Shown here one piece after another: positions 1-8,246 of a stretch of DNA of 64,000 nt. This stretch comes from Clostridiales bacterium (GTDB lineage Bacteria; Bacillota; Clostridia; Saccharofermentanales; DTU023). The notes beneath the pieces are model-generated. The model was given only the letters and a program-made list of their open reading frames with translations. It did no database searches and was not told where the DNA came from. Position numbers and translations under genes: made by a program. Positions within the stretch are counted from its first letter, which is position 1; each line of letters starts with the position of its first letter. The stretch is from assembly GCA_004556455.1 (NCBI GenBank), contig SFGY01000004.1:124001-188000 (forward strand), given 5' to 3'.

Positions 1-1
1 T

Positions 2-316
2 GTTTCACATTTGCCTTTTAACGAAAATACCTTTGATATAATTTCCGCTTTTGAAACCGTGTATTTCTGGCCTGGGCTTGAAAACTGCTTTCAAGAAGTA
101 TTTCGCGTATTAAAGAAGGGTGGCACATTCCTTATTGTCAATGAATCGGACGGAACCAATCCCCAGCAGGACAAATGGATAAATATCATCGAAGGACTAA
201 AAATTTATAAGGAGAGCGACTTGACAGAGAGGCTTCAAAAGGTCGGATTTTCTAATATAAGAACCTTTCAAACAGACAAACATTGGCTTGCCATCCTGTG
301 TGAAAAAACTTTATAG
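2..316 (+). CDS. Class I SAM-dependent methyltransferase, C-terminal part
   Basis: The reading frame is open from the left edge and stops at 314-316, so only the C-terminal ~104 residues of a methyltransferase are present. The visible part has the Methyltransf_11 layout: a stretch reading FDIISAFETVYFWP, a helix (CFQEVFRVLKKGG) and the strand FLIVNESD, followed by a C-terminal lobe. The glycine-rich SAM-binding motif must lie outside the window. Substrate cannot be told from this part. It is followed by a string of broken genes, so it may belong to a decaying accessory operon. Confidence 0.75.
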   Translation, partial: VSHLPFNENTFDIISAFETVYFWPGLENCFQEVFRVLKKGGTFLIVNESDGTNPQQDKWINIIEGLKIYKESDLTERLQKVGFSNIRTFQTDKHWLAILCEKTL

Positions 317-317
317 A

Positions 318-551
318 ATTTCTCAAAGAACAAGGGGGACTGACGGAATAATTTACGCATGGGTAAGGTATCCTATTTATTCAGCATTTTTACTTATTGT
401 AATCGGAGCAGTCCTAATTTGAGAAAACGGAATTTTATTTTTTCTTATTCCTTTGTATTGGCTCTTCATGATATTTTTGATGAAAAATACGGAAGAAAAA
501 TGGCTGTTAACAATCTTTGGTAAAGAGAAGGAGTCGGTTTTATGGATGTAA
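318..551 (+). pseudogene. Isoprenylcysteine carboxyl methyltransferase-like remnant
   Basis: One frame reads IIYAWVRYPIYSAFLLIVIG and, after an in-frame TGA at 420-422, continues as ENGILFFLIPLYWLFMIF and MKNTEEKWLLTIFGKE before a stop at 549-551. The order of a YxxVRxPIYSAF motif, a hydrophobic hairpin and an EEKWLxxxFG motif is that of the C-terminal half of ICMT/phospholipid methyltransferase membrane proteins. There is no credible start codon, the N-terminal half is missing, and the beginning abuts the upstream gene. It is best read as a truncated, stop-interrupted relic. Family assignment is from remembered motifs. Confidence 0.6.
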
Positions 552-1049
552 TGCGAGCGGTCTTGGACGGAATTGCGATAGCCGCAATCTTTAACGGTTC
601 GGTGGTGGCCGTGGCGCTTATTGATCCGAGATATTTTTTTGATTCTTATCCAAAGGCAATTCAGAGAGCCGCACCTGAACAGATGACAAAAAAAGAGAAA
701 AAAAACAAATCACATTCTGACAATTGTAATTTGCGGGATTTGTTTCATATATTCAACAGCAAGTCTCTTACATACGGGCATTTCGGGCTTTTGGAATCTT
801 TTTTTGATGGGATATATTCAGTGGAGCATGTTAAACTTTGGAGATTTCTTTCTGCTGGATTGTCTGTTGTTCCAGGGAAAATATAAGGATAAAATCGTCA
901 TTCCCGGCACAGAAGGGCACCCTGATTATGAACTCGGTAACTGGATGAAGCATTTGGCAATCCGGGAACATTTTGCAGTCACTCCGTTTTTGATCATACC
1001 GTTTGTAGCAGCGATTCAGGCTTTGATTATTGGCTTGTTAGGAAGATAA
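542..1049 (+). pseudogene. Small integral membrane protein, frameshifted
   Basis: Translation starts at ATG 542 behind AAGGAG (528-533) and reads MDVMRAVLDGIAIAAIFNGS through EQMTKKEKK. The continuation is in the next frame: NHILTIVICGICFIYSTASL, then MGYIQWSMLNFGDFFLLDCL, and IVIPGTEGHPDYELGNWMKH, ending at 1049. The two frames meet at adenine runs (seven A at 688-694, eight A at 698-705), so a single base explains the break. Reassembled, it is about 168 residues with several hydrophobic segments. I recognise this as a conserved Firmicutes membrane-protein type but cannot name its function. It could be a true pseudogene, a phase-variable gene or a homopolymer sequencing error. Confidence 0.6.
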
Positions 1050-1109
1050 GTTTTCGGGTTGTTCATCTAAATCATGTAAATGCTGTTATCAAAATGTAGA
1101 AAATTTGGC

Positions 1110-1156
1110 TGCACCCATACCCTTTGAGTTGCACCTACGCGCCCTCATTTGCACCC
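1110..1156. repeat. Three TGCACC boxes at exact 20-bp spacing
   Basis: TGCACC occurs at 1110, 1130 and 1150, each followed by a similar context (TGCACCCATA twice, TGCACCTACG once). Spaced short repeats of this sort occur in the ends of IS21-family elements, so this may be the end of a lost insertion sequence. No istA/istB gene is visible nearby. Confidence 0.4.
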
Positions 1157-1297
1157 ATAGGCTGAAATTTTATCACTATATGATTTCCTTTCCATCAGAA
1201 AAATCCTGCAACAACGACGTTATCAGTGAGAACTCGACCTCCCAGAGGGAACCGTAAAAGGTGTCCGAGAAGAGCTTAGCTTCAAACCCGTAGATAA

Positions 1298-1500
1298 AAG
1301 CCTTTTCGTGGCAATGAAGATTGGTCGCTCACTCAATCCTTAGTACACAAGAAGCCCCTTGCTATCAAAGGGTTTTCAGGGGATAATGCCATGTACGTAC
1401 TGTCGTTAAATTGTATGAAAAACACTCACTTTATTGATCCGCCCTACAATACTGGCAACGAAGGCTGGCCTACAACGACAACCGGCAGAGAGTAACGATG
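1298..1500 (+). pseudogene. Type III-like (Mod) DNA methyltransferase fragment
   Basis: The frame open from 1298 reads HKKPLAIKGFSGDN and then FIDPPYNTGNEGW. The DPPYNTG block is motif IV of N6-adenine/N4-cytosine methylases, and the preceding [IK]xGDN block matches the segment before it in type III Mod proteins. After GNEGW the frame reads nonsense, while another frame continues YNDNRQRVT, as expected for this family, so there is a frameshift near 1468. Only about 65 codons remain. The flanks 1050-1297 and 1500-1687 hold short open frames that I do not recognise and no complete gene. Confidence 0.55.
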
Positions 1501-1687
1501 GGTATTGGGCTTCAAGCCTTCCACTAAAGAAACAAATCTTAAACATATGAAATTAATGTCGTTAAATCCAACCCACTTAAAAATGCTTATAGACTTTCCT
1601 GGGGAGATACAGGTTTGCACAAAAAAGTTTTATTTTAAGACTTTTCATTGGTCCTGGTACCACTGCTCATACGGGCAAGGCTTGGTT

Positions 1688-2767
1688 TTACCGCAGATCC
1701 AGCTCTATATCCCCTTCGCCCTGGCTGCAGTACCAGCTGTCCGCGCCTGTGATCTCCTCTGGACTGACGTTCTTGCTTAAAATCAGGGCGATCATCTGAT
1801 CGTTGGGTGGGGGAGTGGGTGTGGGCCGGTAGCCATTGGCTTTGAGGACTTTAAGATAATGCCCGTAAAGGCCGCAGCTGAGCACCAGATAATCCCAGTT
1901 CTTTTTCAGCGCGACTCTGCTGATGGCCCTGGACAGCTCCGCGATATCCTGCTCATTAAAAGGGTCGGTAAAAAACTCGCAGACGTTGCCCATGACGGAA
2001 TGGCTGGTATGGCCTTCACGGAGAATGGCGAAACCCACGATCTCCTGACCGCGGCGAGCGATCAGGGTCTGGTAAGCGACGTCCGGTCGCTGGTTGTAGC
2101 GATAATTCAGATATTTGAAATCGCGAACTAGAAGAATCTCATATAAATCTTTATAACGCTCCCAGCAGGACTGAATTTCAGGCGGAACCTGCTGGAGCCA
2201 TTCAAAGCGGAGGCTGCTGTCTTTTTGTTTGCAGCGCTGTCTGAGAATCTGGCCATAGATCTTGCTGCCCAGCCTGGCCAGCGCGGCACTTTTGATTTTC
2301 CTTTGAAGATAGCCACGAAGGCAGATGGGTTGAACCAGCACCTCTCTTTTGAAAAGACTCAGCCAGCCAAATTTTTGATAGCCGGGGTAGGAGGCAGCGT
2401 TAGCCAGGCCAAGAATGACATCGACGCCCGCTTTGCGCCCTGCCTCGACGGAGTTATCGGTCATCATCCTGAAGATCCCCTGGCGCTGGTAGTCGGGATG
2501 CGTCATGGTCTTCACGGAATGAGCCATTAAAACGGTTTTTCCCCGGATATACAATTCGCCTGGGATCAGGCCATCGCAGGCAATCGCTTTGTCACCCTCT
2601 TTTAAGAGAAAAAGCAGGTTGCCGTCGGGATGATAAGGATTGTCGTTTAACAGCCATTGGTGCATGGCTTTATCGACGTTGGCGCCCGACCCGAAACAGG
2701 TCAGACTGAGCTCTTTAAAGGTCTCGTAATCGCGATTAAGATCGATATGTTCAATGCTTCGTTCCAA
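1688..2767 (-). CDS. GNAT-family N-acetyltransferase (Eis-like layout)
   Basis: A 359-residue protein. The N-terminal half is a GNAT domain: the acetyl-CoA-binding motif A is at about residues 84-100 (SVKTMTHPDYQRQGIF), followed by a helix and a substrate-side segment (GLANAASYPGYQKFGW). The length and the PGYQKFGW-type motif resemble two-GNAT-domain Eis-like acetyltransferases. The acceptor is unknown. The start is TTG at 2765-2767, with an AGGAG box nine bases upstream. It is the last gene of a minus-strand run, 45 bases downstream of the FemAB-like gene, which suggests cotranscription. Confidence 0.75.
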   Translation of the reverse strand: MERSIEHIDLNRDYETFKELSLTCFGSGANVDKAMHQWLLNDNPYHPDGNLLFLLKEGDKAIACDGLIPGELYIRGKTVLMAHSVKTMTHPDYQRQGIFRMMTDNSVEAGRKAGVDVILGLANAASYPGYQKFGWLSLFKREVLVQPICLRGYLQRKIKSAALARLGSKIYGQILRQRCKQKDSSLRFEWLQQVPPEIQSCWERYKDLYEILLVRDFKYLNYRYNQRPDVAYQTLIARRGQEIVGFAILREGHTSHSVMGNVCEFFTDPFNEQDIAELSRAISRVALKKNWDYLVLSCGLYGHYLKVLKANGYRPTPTPPPNDQMIALILSKNVSPEEITGADSWYCSQGEGDIELDLR

Positions 2768-2812
2768 AGGAAATTACTCCTGCGCTTATTTGACGCTTTT
2801 TATCAGCCGATT

Positions 2813-4072
2813 TTACTTGTCTTCGTCAATATCGGAAATATGCTTTAATATCCCATGAAGAAAACGGTTGGGGTTCACGCTGAAGGTGCCCGGCTTTTCG
2901 ATGACCACGCCGCCGAAACTCTTTTTGAAGTGATACACGCCCTCGTCATCGTAGTGGGCATAGGCGCCGGCGGTTCCATAAAAGTCATAGATGGGAATAC
3001 CACTTTTAATGGCCCAGTTCATGGCCTCCCACTGCAGAGCGTAGGGCGCATTAAAGCTGAGATAACGGTCATAGGCTCCGCTGAACAGATAGGTGATCGA
3101 ATCAACATAGCGGATAAAAACTGCAGCCGCCATAGGAATCACCGGACCCTCCGGCCGCAGAGTCTCTAATTCCTGAAGCTTTTCGTTAAAGCCGTCGATG
3201 GCCTCCTGGGCCACCATCATGCGGTTCTCCATCTTGCGGGTCGGCTTGGCCTCGTGACGGGCTCTGGCATCCTCCAGCTCGGCTTCCTGCTCCGCCCGCA
3301 TTTCTTTCAGCCGTTTTTCATATAAATCCAGATCAAGCTCGGCGATGAGAAAGCGAACATCGCCGCTTTGGGAAAAGTGATGGTATAAGCTCTGGTAGTA
3401 GCTCAGCTCTCGATTGTTAAACTGACGGCGTTCAGCCGTATGCTCAAGAATTTGATCGAATTTATCGAGTTCATCGTAAGCCAGATCACGAACGATCACA
3501 TTCTGCTTGAGGGTTTTGCGAACGGCCCAGCGTGCCTGACCTCCGAACGATTCCATGAGCTGATCTTCGTCTTTTATCTGAGACATATCCTTGTAAAAGA
3601 ACCAGCGGATGTCATTGGTGGCATAGTGGTTGTGGTAACCGTGGTGATGGAAACCGGCCTTCAGCAAATTGTCGACCAGATGATGATTATCATAGCCTCC
3701 AGGTACGATCGCGCCATCAATATCATGCTCAATCAAATTAAAATTGGGAAGAATCTGCACCTGAGCGATGCCTTTTTTGGAAAGGTGCTGAATGAGGCCC
3801 TTGCGCAGGAGGACTAGATCCTCGAGATTGTTGTAATCCATGAGCATGCCGCCGGAAGCGGTCATGATTTTAAAAACTTTACGATAGGGGTGAACTGTAA
3901 AAAGGCCTGCGGCAATGACTTTATCGCCGTCCTTCAAGCCGTAATAATGGACCTCGTATCCTCGTTCGGCCTGAGAACGGGCCATGGGAACAGACTGCAG
4001 GAAACTCGCCGGCCGAAAGGAACGACTGAAGCTGTCAAATTCGCTTTCACTTAATTCACAAAAAGTCTTCAT
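2813..4072 (-). CDS. FemAB/MurM-family peptidoglycan aminoacyltransferase
   Basis: FemAB-family proteins transfer amino acids from aminoacyl-tRNA to lipid II to build the peptidoglycan cross-bridge. The protein opens with FCELSESEFDSFSRSF and FLQSVPMARSQAERGYEVHY, the usual N-terminal GNAT-like lobe. It has a charged coiled-coil arm of about 60 residues in the second half (segment LKEMRAEQEAELEDARARHE) and ends with YLFSGAYDRYLSFNAPYAL and a YDFYGTAG block, as in the family. An ATG at 4084 is also in frame, but the ATG at 4072 has a GGTGA box at proper spacing and gives the canonical MKTF start. The amino acid added cannot be predicted. Confidence 0.85.
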   Translation of the reverse strand: MKTFCELSESEFDSFSRSFRPASFLQSVPMARSQAERGYEVHYYGLKDGDKVIAAGLFTVHPYRKVFKIMTASGGMLMDYNNLEDLVLLRKGLIQHLSKKGIAQVQILPNFNLIEHDIDGAIVPGGYDNHHLVDNLLKAGFHHHGYHNHYATNDIRWFFYKDMSQIKDEDQLMESFGGQARWAVRKTLKQNVIVRDLAYDELDKFDQILEHTAERRQFNNRELSYYQSLYHHFSQSGDVRFLIAELDLDLYEKRLKEMRAEQEAELEDARARHEAKPTRKMENRMMVAQEAIDGFNEKLQELETLRPEGPVIPMAAAVFIRYVDSITYLFSGAYDRYLSFNAPYALQWEAMNWAIKSGIPIYDFYGTAGAYAHYDDEGVYHFKKSFGGVVIEKPGTFSVNPNRFLHGILKHISDIDEDK

Positions 4073-4213
4073 CAATATCACCATCTTTCTTTAACAAAAA
4101 TTTTCAGTTTGAAAAAAGCCTCCGCTGTTCCGTTGTACGGACGACCTGAAATCAGCCAGGATAAGGCCTTTTCATATTTTATTAATTATAGCAAGCTCAG
4201 ACTTGGGGGCAAG

Positions 4214-4261
4214 CCGAGCTGCTGCCTTTTGATGGACTTGCCAAGTCGCAGCAGGACTCGG
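4214..4261. other. Inverted repeat between dtd and the FemAB-like gene
   Basis: CCGAGCTGCTGC (4214-4225) pairs with GCAGCAGGACTCGG (4248-4261) apart from a two-base bulge, around a 22-base loop. It lies in the 204-base gap between dtd and the FemAB-like start. There is no T run on either strand, so it is not a standard terminator; it may be an RNA processing or attenuation structure. Confidence 0.35.
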
Positions 4262-4276
4262 TGTGACTTCCTTGTC

Positions 4277-4720
4277 TCAGAGGTTGTCGGTGTCGAGGAC
4301 AAGGGTGAAGGGGCCATCGTTAATCAGGGAAACCTGCATATCGGCGCCAAATTGTCCGCAGCCATATGCCGGGTATTCAATGGAAGCGAGCTCCAGAAAG
4401 TATTCGTAGAGTTCGTTGCCAAGCTTTGGATCCGCGGCTTCGATAAAGGAGGGACGGTTGCCTTTTTTACAGTTGGCCCAGAGGGTGAACTGGGAGACGA
4501 TGAGGACGTTGCCCCCGACCTGGGAGAGGGAGAGGTTGGTCTTGCCGTTTTCATCTTCGAAAATGCGCAGGGCGGAGATTTTTCTCCAGAGTTTTTCCGC
4601 TTCGCTGCGGCTGTCTTCCTGGCCGACGCCAAGTAAGATCAAATAGCCCTTGCCGATGCGGGCTTTCTCCTTATCTGCGATTTTGACGGAGGCTTCGCTG
4701 ACGCGCTGAATAATCGCTCT
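4277..4720 (-). CDS. dtd: D-aminoacyl-tRNA deacylase
   Basis: Hydrolyses D-amino acids from mischarged tRNAs in the cytoplasm. The 147-residue product starts MRAIIQRVSEASVKI and contains both family signatures, SQFTLWANCKKGNRPSF (SQFTL motif) and NDGPFTLVLDTDNL near the C-terminus (the NxGPxT motif). The frame extends 15 codons upstream, but the MRAIIQRV start is universal in the family and is chosen here. It lies between malQ and the FemAB-like gene on the same strand. Confidence 0.95.
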   Translation of the reverse strand, partial: RAIIQRVSEASVKIADKEKARIGKGYLILLGVGQEDSRSEAEKLWRKISALRIFEDENGKTNLSLSQVGGNVLIVSQFTLWANCKKGNRPSFIEAADPKLGNELYEYFLELASIEYPAYGCGQFGADMQVSLINDGPFTLVLDTDNL

Positions 4721-4778
4721 CATTTTGTTCCTTTCATTCCAGGACCTTATTTCATTCCCGGACATTTTTTGCCAGCGC

Positions 4779-6284
4779 TCAGTTGCGCTGACAGACTTCG
4801 TTGATGCCGGCCAGCCACTCCAGATCGAGGCTGTCCAGCTGTTCCTGTGTGAGCCGCATCTCCCAGTTGCCGCCTATGGTTCCGGGGTGATTGATGCGGT
4901 AGCTGCTGTCCAGACCCAGGAGATCGGTGATGGGGACAATGACGAGATTGGCGACACTTTGCCAGAGGGTGAGTATGACGCGGCGGCAGAGGGGGCTCAG
5001 AGGGCCATCGATGTCCCGTGAATCGCTTTTTAATCCAAAGTACCGGCAGATGAGCTGCCATTCTTCGTCACCGGCAGCCCTGGCCCAGCCGAGCAAGGTA
5101 TCGTTATCGTGGGTCCCGGTAAAAGCGACGATGTTGGCTTTGTAACTGTGCGGGCGGTCTTTGGACTCGAAAAAGGGATCAAAGGCGAATTGCAGAACTT
5201 TCATCCCGGGAATGCCGGTGGCCTGCAGAAACTGGCGAACGTCGGCAGTAATTTCTCCAAGGTCTTCGGCGATAAAAGCGCCCTGTGGATAGAGGCGAAG
5301 AAGGTCTTCAAAGAGGTCCATGGCCGGGCCTTTTTCCCAGACGCCGTTGATGGCGGTTGACTCTCCTGCGGGCACGGCCCAGTAGGATTCAAAGCCGCGG
5401 AAGTGATCGAGGCGCAGAAGGTCGTACCACTCCATGGCCTTGCCAATCCGTTCGATCCAATAGCGGTACTTGTCCTCCTTCATCTTATCCCAGCTATAAA
5501 GGGGGTTGCCCCAGAGCTGCCCTTCGGCACTGAAATAATCCGGGGGGACTCCCGCAACTCTGCTGGGATAGCCGTTCTCATCTGTCTCAAAAAGTTCCCG
5601 ACGTCCCCAGAGATCCGTCGAATCAGCCGCGGGATAAATGGGCAGATCGCCAATCACGGCAATGCCGAGCTCATTGATTTGTCGGCGAAGTTCGCTCAAT
5701 TGTTTGAAAAATTCATATTGCTCAAAAATGTAATAGTGAATACTTGCCGCGTGTTCACGGGCAAAGTTGCGCACGGTTTCTTCATCTTTCTTCTGCAGCA
5801 GGGGATCGGGCCATTCCCACCAGGGCTTTTCACCGAAAATTTCGCGGGCTGTCATAAAAACAGCGTAATCTTCGAGCCAGGAGACCTCTTTTTGACGAAA
5901 GCGGGTGAGCTCTTCAAAATCACGCGTTGCGAAGCGCGTAAAGGCCTGTTTCAGGATCTGAGTATGTCGGGGTAAAGCCTCGCCATAGTGTATCCTCGGG
6001 CTCACCTCGTCAACATAGAGGGAACGCAGTTCCTCATCGCTGATCAGGCCATCCTTATAAAGGCCTCGAGGGTCAATAAAGGCCGGATTACCAGCGAAGC
6101 TGGAGATGCACTGGTAAGGAGAGGCGAAGGCGCCCGGAGGGGAGAGGGGGAGCACCTGCCAGCGGCTGATGCCCGCTTTTTTCAGAGAGCGTGCAAAATT
6201 CAGCGCTTCTTCACCAAGAACGCCCCAGGCAAAGGGACCGGGCAAACTGAAAACGGGCATGAGAACCCCCGATGAACGAATCAT
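4779..6284 (-). CDS. malQ: 4-alpha-glucanotransferase (amylomaltase, GH77)
   Basis: Transfers alpha-1,4-glucan segments in glycogen/maltodextrin metabolism. It is 501 residues, typical of the short bacterial form. Catalytic residues are visible: nucleophile D293 in LLRLDHFRGF, acid/base E340 in AEDLGE and the stabilising D395 in FTGTHDNDT. The N-terminal LPLSPPGAFASPYQ block is also diagnostic. The start ATG (6282-6284) overlaps the galM stop as ATGA and has AGGAGGT upstream, so it is translationally coupled to galM. The two enzymes together handle maltodextrin and free glucose. Confidence 0.96.
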   Translation of the reverse strand: MIRSSGVLMPVFSLPGPFAWGVLGEEALNFARSLKKAGISRWQVLPLSPPGAFASPYQCISSFAGNPAFIDPRGLYKDGLISDEELRSLYVDEVSPRIHYGEALPRHTQILKQAFTRFATRDFEELTRFRQKEVSWLEDYAVFMTAREIFGEKPWWEWPDPLLQKKDEETVRNFAREHAASIHYYIFEQYEFFKQLSELRRQINELGIAVIGDLPIYPAADSTDLWGRRELFETDENGYPSRVAGVPPDYFSAEGQLWGNPLYSWDKMKEDKYRYWIERIGKAMEWYDLLRLDHFRGFESYWAVPAGESTAINGVWEKGPAMDLFEDLLRLYPQGAFIAEDLGEITADVRQFLQATGIPGMKVLQFAFDPFFESKDRPHSYKANIVAFTGTHDNDTLLGWARAAGDEEWQLICRYFGLKSDSRDIDGPLSPLCRRVILTLWQSVANLVIVPITDLLGLDSSYRINHPGTIGGNWEMRLTQEQLDSLDLEWLAGINEVCQRN

Positions 6285-7348
6285 AGTGACCTCCTGAAAG
6301 GGTTTGGGCTTTCTCTGAAAGTAAAGCGCATTGAGGCTGAGCAGCGTTCGCCAGGCCTCTGGATGATGGAAGGAAAGCTGGGGTGCCGCAGGGCATCGGG
6401 ATATTTCTGAAATTCCAGACAGCAGGCAAAATGTTCGGGAAAATGTCCGGTCTTTTTGCTGTCGCCACTTTTGCAGGCGTAAACCTGCAGACCCGGAAGA
6501 TCTGACGTGGCCTGCAGGAGCAGACCGCTCTCAGCTGAATAGAGTTCCACAGGGGCAAAACGGCTGTTGTCAGGCAGAGAATGGCTGTGCATAAGAGCGC
6601 TGTTTTCAAGGACGAAATAATGGTCGAGTTCGCCAAGCTGCGGATCGTCTTCAATCTGTCTCAGCGCGTCTCCCAATCTTCTGGGACTGGTAAAATCCAT
6701 TGTCGTTGCCTTCAGCGAGCGAAGTTCTCCCGTCGGGCACTTGTCCTCACCTTTGGGCAGGAAAGCCTCTGCGCGCAGCCGCAGTTCCTGATCCTCAATC
6801 GTCGCCGCTTCAGGGTTCAGATTGAAGTAAGCATGAAAGCAGGGGTTGAAGAGGGTATCAGCTGAACTCACTTGTTCGAAAGAAACACGGAGGGCAGGTC
6901 CTTCCAGCTGATAATGCCAGCTGATCCTGCGTTCTCCGGGGTAACCGTCATCTTCGGGGGAAGTCTCCAGGCGGAAAACGAGGCCGGCAGGATTTTCCAG
7001 GCTGCCCTGCCAGATACGGGAATGATAGCCCCGTGCGCCGCCATGAAGATGATTTTTCCCCTCGTTGGCATCGAGGACGAGTGTTCCTGAATCCAGAGAC
7101 AGCTCGACCTCTCCCAGGCGATTGGCGACGGGACCAACAGCTGCATTGTAATAAGGGTAATGCTGCAAACGCCAGGGAATATCGGCTTCGCCACGCAGCA
7201 CTTCCTGCAGGCCACGGCTTGTCTTCACTTTTAGAGAGAGCAGGGAAGCGCCGAGTTCACAGGCTTCAAGTCTGAGAAACTCATTTTCAGCGACTAAGAC
7301 CTGCGGAACTGCAGACGACACTGTTTTTTGCCTTAAAGATAAGGGCAT
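6281..7348 (-). CDS. galM: Aldose 1-epimerase (mutarotase) family
   Basis: Interconverts alpha and beta anomers of aldoses. Family landmarks in order: VGPVANRLGE, NHLHGG, DGYPGER, a CFHAYFNLN strand carrying the catalytic His, and a C-terminal CCLEFQKYPDALRHPSFPS. The C-terminal Glu in CLEFQ is the expected catalytic base. The frame begins at a TTG at 7369, but GAGGAGG sits six bases upstream of the ATG at 7348, giving MPLSLRQ and 355 residues. It heads the malQ operon; its 5' region (7349-7607) is shared divergently with ruvC. Confidence 0.88.
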   Translation of the reverse strand: MPLSLRQKTVSSAVPQVLVAENEFLRLEACELGASLLSLKVKTSRGLQEVLRGEADIPWRLQHYPYYNAAVGPVANRLGEVELSLDSGTLVLDANEGKNHLHGGARGYHSRIWQGSLENPAGLVFRLETSPEDDGYPGERRISWHYQLEGPALRVSFEQVSSADTLFNPCFHAYFNLNPEAATIEDQELRLRAEAFLPKGEDKCPTGELRSLKATTMDFTSPRRLGDALRQIEDDPQLGELDHYFVLENSALMHSHSLPDNSRFAPVELYSAESGLLLQATSDLPGLQVYACKSGDSKKTGHFPEHFACCLEFQKYPDALRHPSFPSIIQRPGERCSASMRFTFRESPNPFRRSL

Positions 7349-7607
7349 CGGCATCCTCCTCAAAAACAAGAAGCTGATGGAGTTTATTTCTGCTATTCTA
7401 CGATATTTTCAGCTAAAGGACACGCCTGGACGAAAGGATGCCTGGCCCTCTTGCTTCCGGCCTTCTGTGCTATCATAGGAATGCACTTAAGTTGTCGGAA
7501 GATTTGTCGCAGGCGAGGGATGGAAGTGATGCTTGAAAAGGGACGTTTTCAAGTTTTGCCTGCGAAGTTCTGAAGAAGTTCTGAAGTCATTTTGAAAAGG
7601 GAATCTT

Positions 7608-8111
7608 ATGAGAATCATGGGGATAGACCCAGGCTATGCCATTACCGGCTATTGCATCCTGGATTATGAAAGTGGTCGCTTTGCCGTGAAAGACTACGGC
7701 CTGGTTTCGACCTCCTCTAAATCGCGATTCCCGGATCGCCTGCTGACCATAGACCGAAGCCTCAGTGAGATTATCGCTCGATACAAGCCACAGGTCATGG
7801 CCATCGAGGAACTCTTTTTTGCCCGTAATACGACGACTGCCATGGGCACAGCGCAGGCACGGGGAGTGGCTATCGTGGCTGCGGCTCGCCGCGGCTTGCC
7901 GGTTTTTGAGTACACTCCTATGCAGGTCAAACTCGCGGTGACCGGTTATGGCAAGGCAGAAAAAAGCCAGGTGCAGGAAATGGTGCGGCGTATCCTGCAT
8001 TTAAAGGAAATCCCCAAGCCTGATGATGTCGCGGATGCCGTAGCGATTGCCATCTGCCATGCTCATTCGGGGAACCGCAAGGAAGCTCTGGCGGTTTCAG
8101 GTTACCAGTAA
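7608..8111 (+). CDS. ruvC: Holliday junction resolvase RuvC
   Basis: Endonuclease that cuts Holliday junctions guided by RuvAB. It is 167 residues with the acidic catalytic set in place: D7 in GIDPG, E67 in AIEELFF, and D140 and D143 in PDDVADAVAIAICH. The ATG at 7608 follows AAAAGGGAA. It is the first gene of ruvCAB. An extended -10-like TGCTATCAT lies upstream near 7470. The upstream gap 7349-7607 is otherwise featureless. Confidence 0.97.
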   Translation: MRIMGIDPGYAITGYCILDYESGRFAVKDYGLVSTSSKSRFPDRLLTIDRSLSEIIARYKPQVMAIEELFFARNTTTAMGTAQARGVAIVAAARRGLPVFEYTPMQVKLAVTGYGKAEKSQVQEMVRRILHLKEIPKPDDVADAVAIAICHAHSGNRKEALAVSGYQ

Positions 8112-8246
8112 GGTGTCCGGGCTGGCACGGTCCCGAAGCCTGGTAGTCCGTTGCCAGAGATTGCCGCTTAGGCCAGAGTCAGCGTAGAGAAAATTGTGCG
8201 GATTCAGATATCTGTAGTAAAGATTTTTGACAGGAAAGGTGAAGAC

